Source: Pseudeuparius sepicola
Lineage: Eukaryota; Arthropoda; Insecta; Coleoptera; Anthribidae
Length of the DNA stretch: 64,000 bases
Reading direction: 5' to 3'
Assembly: GCA_963920635.1 (NCBI GenBank)
Contig: OY987301.1
Coordinates: 14,228,501 to 14,292,500, forward strand
The translations under genes were made by a program, and so were the position numbers. Every line of letters begins with the position of its first letter. Within the stretch, counting starts at the first letter, position 1. A model generated the notes under the pieces. That model did no database searches and had not been told where the DNA came from. It was given only the letters and a program-made list of their open reading frames with translations. This document shows positions 56,255-64,000 of the stretch, in pieces.

Positions 56255-57346
56255 CACAGCCGGCTCTAGGAAAGCCCAGAAGTTGAGAAAGCTGGCAACA
56301 TGGCTTGCGGGTCTGCGCGGCGTGGCCTGTCACTCCCTGTCAGTTGATTTTACAAGAAATTTACCAGAATTAATTTGTGAAGTGCGGGTAGTGCTATCGT
56401 CGCCAGATTGCTACGACGAGGCAGTGTGTCTCTGGGTGGAAACAGACAGCCCGAAGTGCTGGCGACAGGATTTTTATAAATTTGTTTTGTTTATTTTATT
56501 TTATTTATTCTCTAAACGTTCGAAGTGAAGAATCGTTCCTTTACAATTTCAAGATGCCTATAGAGCCGTCGAGGAAGCTAGAACTTAGTTATATACCTGG
56601 CTGTAAGTCAAATCGTAATAATAACTTGAAGTAGCTAGGTTTTCTTTGTTTGACGGCAGGCGGTTAACTTGTATTCGTTTTGGGATTTCCAAAGGACGAA
56701 AATTTAAGAATAAAATGATTAAGGCCCAATTGCATAGACAAACTAAAGTATCCTTTAAAATTAAAGGACCTTTCTAACAATCCAGCCATTGTTTAGTATT
56801 GTTGCAAAAGTTTCTTTACCTCATGTTAAATTCAAAAGGTAATTTAGTTGAATGTAATATGCAATTGACCCTAGACCGCCATTTCAATCAGAAGAGATTA
56901 CTCTCCTTCGCAATAAATGCTGTTCTCTGTTCGTTTGTTGTTTGTATTTTTATGAAAATTTAACCATAAAGGAAGATAGGTAATCATAATTTGCCCGATG
57001 GCGCACTTTGCGAAAAATTCTCACAAAAATTCGACTTACAACAAAATGTAGTCCCCTGTAATTTGCCAAAATTTACCATATTATTTGTCTGTGTATATTT
57101 TGTTCCTACTTGTTACTGTTTTTATTGTCTGTTAAACAACCGTACCAACTTACTTATAGGTACCAAATTATTGAAACAAAGTTCACAAATGTATCTAATT
57201 ATAATTAAAAATAGGGTTGAACATTTATTAGAAAAGATAAACTAAGCCAAAGTGCAGACTGCTCTGTACGGCATAGACCCGTTGAACCGTCCCGCTGCGG
57301 CGTTGCCACATGTTTGCACAGGGCTTGTAAGCTTGAGAAGGTTGTG
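56255..57346 (+). mobile_element. DNA element family D, copy 2
   Basis: Inverted relative to 45925..47028. Ends CACAGCC and GGTTGTG form 7-bp TIRs. The flanking heptamers GTTCTGC (56248-56254) and GCTCTGC (57347-57353) agree at 6 of 7 positions, again pointing to a 7-bp target duplication. The + strand frame from 56283 keeps RKLATWLAGLRGVACHS and SVDFTRNLPELIC, then diverges from copy 1 by small indels. Confidence 0.75.
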
Positions 57347-58090
57347 GCTCTGCTCTGCGCATATCGTTCCAGAGACATGAGTATATTCACTATAAATGCC
57401 ACCGCTTCTTTTGCGCCCCACAAAAAATCGTAAGAAACAAAAACGTGGAAATTCTGGATATAGCTATATTATGGTGGAAAAGACTAGGCATCCTTTGTTG
57501 TGAGTTGAAAACGATCAGAAATAACATACCTATTGATATTAAAATGAAGAATAATGATCGTCCGACAACAGCTGTATCTATGACAAGAATGCCGTATCGA
57601 GAAACCAAAAAAGAACTGTAGCGGCACGACCAAACAGCAATAAATTTCGGGGGGTTTATTATGTTGTTTGGGCCGACTAATGCCTTTTGTTCTTAATGGC
57701 GCCATCGGTTATGTGTTTTGGTTATTTGTCGGTTGCATGTTGCGGTCGGGACGGTCGGCTCGGTTTAATAAATTCAACCGACAGACGTAACTTAGAGGTT
57801 AAGTGGGTTCATTTGCGGAAACAACAATGTAATCAACGTTGTCGTCACGACACAGGACCGGGCTGAAGTTGCGGACGTCACGTCACTCGGCGACTCCGCA
57901 CGCTTGGAGTTGTCAACTTTCAGGAGCGTCCGGGGCGTTTTAACATTGGAAATGTTTATGTTCGTATATATTGGAGTCGAGTTAGCAGTTTTCGTTCAAG
58001 GCTTAAAGACAGCGGTGTCGCGGTGACGTACAGATTCGCCGTCGAACGTCGTGACTTGAATCGTGAACACTAGTGAGATCCAATATAAGT
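57347..58090. other. Mixed-GC block; possible 5' exon or regulatory DNA
   Basis: 57640-58080 is CpG-rich and free of repeats. CACTAGTGAGATCC near 58067 contains a weak GTGAGA donor. No protein domain. Confidence 0.3.
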
Positions 58091-58369
58091 TGGTTTAATT
58101 ATAAATTATGTTTATTCTTATACTACCTACTCGTAAATTGTGTTAATTATGTTTCAAACCTACCTATATGGTGTTATCATTTCCCATGTCTTATAAGTGC
58201 CTTAACTTTTTGGTTACCTGGACAGTACGTGTCAAAATGTCACTATTAAAGACATTAAAGTGTATACCTTTATTGTCCACCGATTATATTTAACGCAAAT
58301 GAAGTATAACATAGCTACAATATTTATTATTCCAGAAACACTGGTATACTTCTACAAATAAGCATTCGC
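58091..58369. other. No gene recognised
   Basis: AT-rich spacer. Confidence 0.5.
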
Positions 58370-58745
58370 GGTTTTACCACGGCCCGGAATGCCATAACAT
58401 TAAAGAAATAAATGCAAACTGCCACCGGACGATTTGCCTTATCTCATATAAATTGTAAATTTCGTGCAATTTTATCTTTGATCTATCCGAAGAGCCAATT
58501 AATTCCATGCAGAAAAATCCGTTCCTTCACCTGGCGAAATCATAAAACTCCATTACCATAAATAACAGCGTTAACACTTAATTCTGGAAATAAACAAATT
58601 TATTATGGGGCTCACCAGTGTCAGAGGACTGAGGGCCCAGGCGAAAATGGCATACAGACGAATTAATTAAAAAATCGCAGCCGCAGGAGGCTCCGAAATT
58701 TATGGAACGATTAGAAGTTCTCACGGGGATTTTTAGGTTTATAAT
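58370..58745 (+). promoter_or_regulatory. Candidate developmental enhancer-like island
   Basis: In about 370 bases there are ATGCAAAC (POU octamer-like, 58413), CTTTGATCT (TCF/Lef-like, 58477), CACCTGG (E box, 58529), CATAAAAC (Abd-B/Cdx-like) and several ATTAATTA homeodomain cores (58496, 58662). There are no repeats and no open frame. Motifs this short occur by chance, so the call rests on density and GC contrast. Confidence 0.35.
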
Positions 58746-60695
58746 AAATTATAAGAGGTGCCTATTAATTCTGAATTAAATTGCTTTTTAATTGTTGAAA
58801 AAATATCGATCAATTTAGTCTGTCAAAATCCTTATACCTATATTTGTGTCTGTGTATTCACTACATGATTGCAACCAAAATCTATAGATATAAGTATTTC
58901 TCGCAATTTTTTCTACAGGAAATATGTTGATATATTGTTGATGACGGTAGTATTGTTTGGAATTTTTTTTATATTTCATGGATGTAGTTTTTGGAGGATA
59001 TTTACGGCATTTTTCTAGAGTTATTATTGAAAAAATTCAAATCTCTGACGCCCGATTATCGGTAGAAACATAAGTAGGTACCACAAGAAGTTCCAGAAAG
59101 AATGCAATGTTAATATAGGGACATCCTGTCCACATAGTCTAATCTCCTATCCCTTATCTTTATTTCTGCCCCACTAACCCTTCGTTTCATCCCTTAAAAC
59201 GTTACCCTAAGCTACTTATAATATTGACTCGCACCTGCCTGTACTATCTTCCTGATCTAATTTTATTAAATTCATCTCTGTCTAGACCAATTTTATGCTT
59301 CCTTATTCTGCAAGCCCAATACAGTAATCAACGTGGCGTGGCTAGACACTAAAAAAATTAATTAGTGAATAATTAGGATGTGGCTTCAAGAAAAATACGA
59401 AACCGTTGTAGACAGTTGTGTGGTACAAATAATGTGTTCAACAGGAGAAACCTTTTACTAATTGGGGAAAGAGAAATGCTAGATTGCAACCTGATGTAAA
59501 AAAGTGTACCTATACAGATTTAAATTGAGGTGTATTCTTTATATTACGTAGTTACTTCCATTAGACAATATTGGTAAAAGGTAAAATTATTAATAGTTCG
59601 ATTCAAAAAGGTTAGAAAAAATGCTAAGCACATTTAAATATCAAACCAAACTCATTTAAGTGCAGTCGCAGTTTCTTCCAATAAAAGTCGATTAGATCGA
59701 TTTTATATTTCTCGTTTTAGCTATTAATTAAATTTCAGTCGAATATCAATTGATTTATGTTAGTATACCAGATTTATTGCAAAATATCTCAATTAATGTG
59801 CCGTGTCTTAAATTAAGCCGACGTAATAACATCTTTAAAGTAACAAATATTGTACATCCGCTACAAAATTGTATTTCTGAGTGAAACAAATCTTTAAGAG
59901 AAAATGTATTGACTTTTTAATATGCAGGAATTAATAACTTTTTCAATGCAGTTGCTATTAGGTAGGTATGTGTAATACCTATACTATTTCTACAATGTTC
60001 CGCGGGATTGTATTTCCTACTGTGTAACAATTTCGAACTTTTTTCTGTTATAGGCACCGTTGAAATAAATTCCCGTTGCATTATTATTATTGTATTCTTC
60101 AGCCTGTTTTTTTATTTTATGTTAAGAAAACAATAGTATGTATTTATTTTTATTTTATTTATTTAAATTTAAAATGTTAAAGTATCCCTCTTGAATTATT
60201 AACTACCCATTTATTGAGAGTGAGTTCTTTAGCAATATTTAACTCTTGGTCTAAATCAGAATAGGTATACTTTTAGGACTATATTTTATACTGTAACTGT
60301 ATTATATGTGTCTGGAATTTGGAATTATCTTAATGTGCTTATTCTTACAGTTATAAGAAACGGACGCATGTTTATATTTCAAACTTAAGATCTGTACATA
60401 ATTTTTAGATAGCCTTATATAAGAAATGAAACTAATTACACCTAGTTTCAGCGTGTAACATGTAGCGCAGAAACAGACACGATATGTCTGTCTTCTGTTG
60501 AGGTCAAGCAAATAAAGTTCTCAATGATTTCTCGGCGTCGTGCCTTTTTAAAATTCTCTTTCTCGGTAATGAATTGCCCGTGCATAATTAATTAAGGTGG
60601 AAACATAACAGCAATTAAAATAAATTAGTAAGTGTCATGCGGCTAAAACTAGAAAATCACGCGAAAGCTATCGCTTTGTTGATAGATATACCTAT
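58746..60695. other. No gene recognised
   Basis: Nearly 2 kb of AT-rich sequence with TACCTA/TAGGTA runs, no domain-bearing frame and no inverted structure seen by eye. A short island with CATAATTAATTAAGG lies at 60580-60600. Confidence 0.5.
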
Positions 60696-60699
60696 TTTT

Positions 60700-61295
60700 A
60701 GCGGACTTCAAAAAAGGAGGAGGTTGTCAATTCGGTTCTATTTTTATTTTATTTTTATGTTTGTTACCTCAGAACTCCGTCATTCATAAATCGATTTGGA
60801 CAATTCTTTTTTTATTTGAAAGGGTATACTTACAGAATGGTCCCATTTAAATTTGAAGAAAAAATTCCACTCCTAAGGGTGGACAAATAGGGGATGAAAT
60901 TTCATATTGAACCTATTTCGATGATTCTTTTTTATTAGAAAGGGAGTACCTTAGAAGTGGCCCCATTTAAATTTGAAGAAAAAATTCCACCCGTAAGGGT
61001 GGAAACTAGGGGATGAAATTTCATATTGGACCGATTTCGATGATTCTTTCTTTATTGGAAAGGGGGTACCTTAGATGTGGTCCCATTTAAATTTAAAGAA
61101 AAAAATCCACCCCTAAGGGTAAATAAATTGGAGATGAAAGTTTATATTGGGCCGATTTGGATGATTCTTATTTTATTAGAAACCGGTTACCTCAGGGGTG
61201 GTCACATTTAAATTTGAAGAGGAAAATTTCAATCCTAAGGGTGGACAAAAATGGGATTGAATTTAATATTGGACCGATTTCGATAATTCTTACTA
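60700..61295. repeat. About 122-bp tandem repeat, four-plus units
   Basis: Units beginning near 60790, 60910, 61030 and 61150 each contain GATTTCGATGATTCTT-like, TTATTAGAAAGGG, CCCATTTAAATTTGAAGAA and CCACCCCTAAGGGTGG. The units differ at 10-20% of positions by eye, so the array is old. It is preceded by a TTCAAAAAAGGAGGAGG lead-in. Confidence 0.88.
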
Positions 61296-61317
61296 ATTCA
61301 CTAAAAAATAAGAAATA

Positions 61318-61702
61318 AAAAAATTTTAACAAAAAAATTAAAACCTACTTCACAAATTTGCCCGTATGCACATTTCAACTAAAATTTTAGAAATATTTTT
61401 CCTTTCTAAATTTAGTTATCTTTGGAGTCGGTGACAGTAAATTATGATGTATGTACGATATTATGATGTATTCATATCTAAATAGATTTAAATTCTTTGC
61501 CTTGACTGTCACCAAATCCAAAGATAACTCAATTGAGAAAGAGAAAAATATTTCTAAAATTTTAGTTGAAATGTGCACAGGTACGGTCAAATTTGTGAAG
61601 TCGGTGTTATTTTTTGTTAATTTCTTTTTAAAATTTTCAGTGGAGAGTGCATACGGGCAAATTTTTGAAGTTGGTTTTAATTTTTTTGTTAAAATTTTGT
61701 TA
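61318..61702. repeat. Imperfect inverted repeat, about 120-bp arms
   Basis: AACAAAAAAATTAAAACC..CTTC...AAATTTGCCCGTATGCAC on the left matches TGCATACGGGCAAATTTTTG and GTTTTAATTTTTTTGTT on the right. Inner blocks TTTCAACTAAAATTTTAGAA/TTCTAAAATTTTAGTTGAAA and GTTATCTTTGGA/TCCAAAGATAAC pair too. The right arm has about 70 extra bases. Probable MITE. Confidence 0.75.
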
Positions 61703-61767
61703 TGGACTTATACGATAATAAACTGGTGAAGTTATTTTCTAAAATTTATTTGTGGCGCAAACAGATC

Positions 61768-62900
61768 CATTTAATTTTTAATTGGGTTTTTCGCCACCAA
61801 ACTGATTGAAAGACAACTTTTTCAAGTTTTCGAAACCCCCCTTGGCTACGCCCGTGTAGATGACATATTTGTTATATGGGAACATGGAGTAGATGAGTTA
61901 AATTCATTATTAAATTTTATAAACTCTCAAGAACCTTCTATTAAGTTTACCTTAGAAATTGAAAATAATAATGAATTACCTTTCTTAGATGTTTCTATAC
62001 TTGAATCAGATAATATAGAAACTAGTGTCTATAGAAAACCAACACATACTAATAGATATCTCCATTTCAACTCCAATCATCATATTAGTGTTAAAAAAGG
62101 AGTAATTAAAAGTTTGTATGACAGGGCTAGAACGATTTGTTCTAATAACAGAAAATTTGAGGAGGAAATTAAACATATAAAACATGTTCTTGAGAAGAAT
62201 AGTTATCCTATTGAATTTGTTGAGCAAGTTTTTCAGGATTGCCAACAAAACAACAATGCTAATAGAATTAGAGAAATAAATCTGGTGGACCGACCAGTAA
62301 ATTTAATAATTCCTTATATTGAGACTTGTAGGCCATTTAACGTTCGCTTAAAAGAACATAAAAATTATATCAGGCAAAATCAAATTTCGAAGTCAAAAAT
62401 ATGTGAACATTCCTTTAATAACAATCATAGGATATTGTGGGATAGTTCCAAACCAATTCTAAAAGAAGAAGTAGGAAATAGACGAAAAATTAAAGAATCT
62501 GCATTTATTCTAGGAAATACAAGCAACTGTGTTGCTGAATGTTCAGTGGAATTCAGTAAAATATTATTGCCACTTATTCAAAGAGAAGTTAGTATAGATA
62601 ATTAGATAAAACACAGGGTACAATATCAGGCAGGTGGCTAGGCTATTGTTTCTGTTGTCATGACATTTCAACCTGAAATTTATTAATCTGTCACTTCACT
62701 TTGACGTGACATGATCTTTGAGAAAGGAGGAAGATTTATCCTCCGAAAGCTCAGAAAACAAATTTGTTGAAGTTATTTTTTGAGTTACACGTTTAAAGTT
62801 TCGTTCATTTAGTGTTAAGAATTTATGAATTTTCGAGGCAACTTGAAAAAGTTGTCTTTCAATCAGTTTGGTGGCGAAAACCCCAATTAAAAATTAAATG
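61768..62900 (+). mobile_element. Penelope-like element fragment between inverted repeats
   Basis: A 62-bp inverted pair (61768-61830 and 62839-62900) with CTGATTGAAAGACAACTTTT/AAAAGTTGTCTTTCAATCAG and GGGTTTTTCGCCACCAAA/TTTGGTGGCGAAAACCCC encloses the coding piece. Penelope-like elements often carry such terminal repeats. A hAT-like end CCTTGGCTACGCCCGTG (61838-61855) abuts the coding sequence, so the left side is a composite junction. Confidence 0.8.
61856..62605 (+). pseudogene. Penelope-like reverse transcriptase C-terminus plus partial GIY-YIG endonuclease
   Basis: The frame opens inside the RT catalytic motif as VDDIFVIWEH (61856) and runs open to TAG at 62603. It contains IKFTLEIENNNELPFLDVSI and TSVYRKPTHTNRYLHFNSNH, the diagnostic Penelope RT-to-thumb blocks. 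Near 62315 IIPYIE is joined directly to TCRPFNVRLKEHKNYI, CEHSFNNNHRILW and RRKIKESAFI, the second half of a GIY-YIG nuclease (conserved R, EH, final E). The linker and the GIY...YIG part, about 90 residues in complete elements, are missing in frame. Everything N-terminal to YVDD is gone. The element cannot move by itself. A GGAGGA/TCCTCC hairpin followed by GAAA lies at 62727-62749. Confidence 0.9.
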
Positions 62901-63058
62901 AAACTGGTGTAGTGTTTGCTGTATAGTAGGCCAAACCGGTCGATCATCTTCACAACTGCAAATGCCTGTAGGTGCTAGACGTGGCAACGCTGTGCTCGAG
63001 TCGGTCTCGATGGGGCCACGTTATCCAAGCTGGGCTCCTTTTTGGGGCCCACAAATTT
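62901..63058. other. No gene recognised
   Basis: GC-richer transition into the last island. Confidence 0.4.
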
Positions 63059-63153
63059 AACATGTTATAAAGCAAGTGTGACATTGGATCGCCGGTATGT
63101 AAACATGTTATAAAGCAAGCGAGATATTGATACATCTTGAATCGCCGTATGTA
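63059..63153. repeat. Local tandem duplication within a GC-rich island
   Basis: AACATGTTATAAAGCAAG...ATCGCCGGTATGTA (63059-63101) is followed at once by a second, slightly longer version (63102-63153) with nine extra bases in the middle and one lost. Confidence 0.85.
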
Positions 63154-63530
63154 AAGGCGGACACGGGCCCAATTACCCGCCGGCCAACCCGTCCAGGTGC
63201 CGGGTCCCCAATTCATCCTCGGTACCAATTTGGCGTAATTGGTGTCTTCGGTGGCGCGGGGCCCCCGGGGCCAACGCCTAAAACCGGGAGCCGCGGCCGA
63301 GTTTAATTGAACTAATCTGGCGATCGGGAGCCCCTACATTAATTAACACGTCCGCATTTGAATAAAATGCCCATTCGGCCGCCCTCCCTATCGGGCGCGA
63401 CGGGTTTCGGCTGTCTACAGGACGGGCACGCGAAGTTTCGGGTATTTACGTGGGATTTTGATTTCAAGGTTTTGGAAGGTAAGTCGACGATATTTTCGAA
63501 AGAACTACCTGAAATGAACAAGTAAGTACC
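63154..63530. other. GC-rich island, candidate regulatory DNA
   Basis: CpG-rich, with GTTTAATTGAACTAATCTGG, TACATTAATTAACACG and AATTACCCGCCGG. Frames on both strands lack domains. Confidence 0.4.
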
Positions 63531-63659
63531 GACCTAGGAGCATCGTCATCTTGGGCGATGCCTAGTTGGCGCCTTGCTGAATCCGCGACATGTTTAGACT
63601 TATTCGTTGCATTTTCATCGATCGAACTAAACTCTATTCAAACTAAACGCAAGTAAAAC

Positions 63660-63882
63660 ATAAACACAAGTTGTTGCATGGCTAGAGCGTGATACGCACA
63701 TGATCGGCTTGCTATTGGCCAGCCGGAAATAAGGTCTGGCCCGTCGGGCGAGTGCAGCGACTCGGTGTTTCTTACAGAGGTGTATTGAGTTGCAAGTGAT
63801 CACTTATTTTTTTCCGATGTAATTCTTTCGCTGTTTATTAATTGTTGGAGCTACGATTTGTGTTAATAGTAGAAATTTGCAG
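63660..63882 (+). other. Possible non-coding first exon ending in a consensus splice donor
   Basis: TTTGCAG followed by GTAAGTG places a perfect CAG|GTAAGT donor at 63883. The preceding 150 bases have stops in every frame, so a 5' UTR exon is more likely than a coding one. GCTATTGGCCAGCC near 63709 is an inverted CCAAT box. Strand and gene are unknown. It could serve a gene beyond the right edge or be an alternative upstream exon on the same strand. Confidence 0.3.
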
Positions 63883-64000
63883 GTAAGTGAATGACTAGGT
63901 GTGCCATAAAAGTTTGTTTTAAAGTTCTTAATACTGGGGCATATTATTTCAATATTTTATAATATAAAATTCATAGAGATCGTCCTTAATGCGGCCCTGC

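Noticed and set aside
60700..61295. CRISPR-like array
   Set aside because: The whole 122-bp unit repeats with no unique spacers, and the sequence is eukaryotic.
62727..62749. Hammerhead ribozyme in the Penelope fragment
   Set aside because: A GGAGGA/TCCTCC stem is followed by GAAA, as stem II would be, but the CUGANGA box before it is not recognisable.

Overview
This 64 kb window looks like animal nuclear DNA, most probably from an insect. It is AT-rich, nearly gene-free and packed with inactive transposons of insect-typical families: Tc1/mariner, hAT, a jockey/CR1-group non-LTR retrotransposon, Ty3/gypsy and Penelope. There are no bacterial-style operons. The only credible host coding sequence is one exon on the + strand (33249..33705). 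It encodes the N-terminus of a protein with an engrailed-homology-1 (eh1) repressor motif and is best explained as the first coding exon of an Msx/muscle-segment-homeobox gene. It ends in a GTAGGT splice donor. I could not find a homeobox exon between there and base 64000, so most of the window is probably upstream sequence and the first intron of this gene. The taxon below insect is a guess (beetle or another TE-rich order).

Layout. 1-10.6 kb: a dispersed repeat (1701..2449), a foldback element (2508..4205), a GC-rich island, three THAP-zinc-finger-like N-termini (near 4975, 6400 and 10394), and a hAT element (8292..9923, 8-bp TSD) carrying a second hAT element (9089..9606, its own 8-bp TSD). 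10.6-12.7 kb: a 5'-truncated non-LTR retrotransposon whose RT frame is open. 12.9-23 kb: foldback MITEs, a TIR element with a further nested insertion, a pair of inverted GC-rich island copies, and a decayed second RT copy on the minus strand. 23-33 kb: three hAT-like elements, two with perfect 8-bp TSDs, one of them holding a transposase C-terminus; and several MITEs. 33.2-33.7 kb: the host exon. 36.2-38.4 kb: a palindrome with a tRNA-like cloverleaf at its centre, then a complete Tc1 element with intact transposase frame, TIRs and TA TSD. 39.5-49.3 kb: repeat copies, a mariner-like DD41D element with about 440-bp TIRs and a near-terminal nonsense codon, and long foldbacks. 49.7-57.4 kb: GC-rich island, second copies of several families, a gypsy RNase H scrap between 38-bp direct repeats, and a tandem duplication holding two later insertions. 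57.4-64 kb: GC-rich homeodomain-site-rich islands, a 122-bp tandem repeat, a Penelope fragment between inverted repeats, and a possible non-coding first exon with a perfect donor at the right edge.

The recurrent islands (about 45-65% GC, rich in TAATTA/ATTAATTA cores, no conserved reading frame) alternate with TE-rich AT sequence. Around a developmental transcription-factor exon this is what a genomic regulatory block would look like; that is inference. I see no CRISPR array and no functional tRNA or rRNA gene. Repeat boundaries were found by comparing copies by eye and are accurate to a few bases where TIR/TSD pairs are given, and to tens of bases elsewhere.
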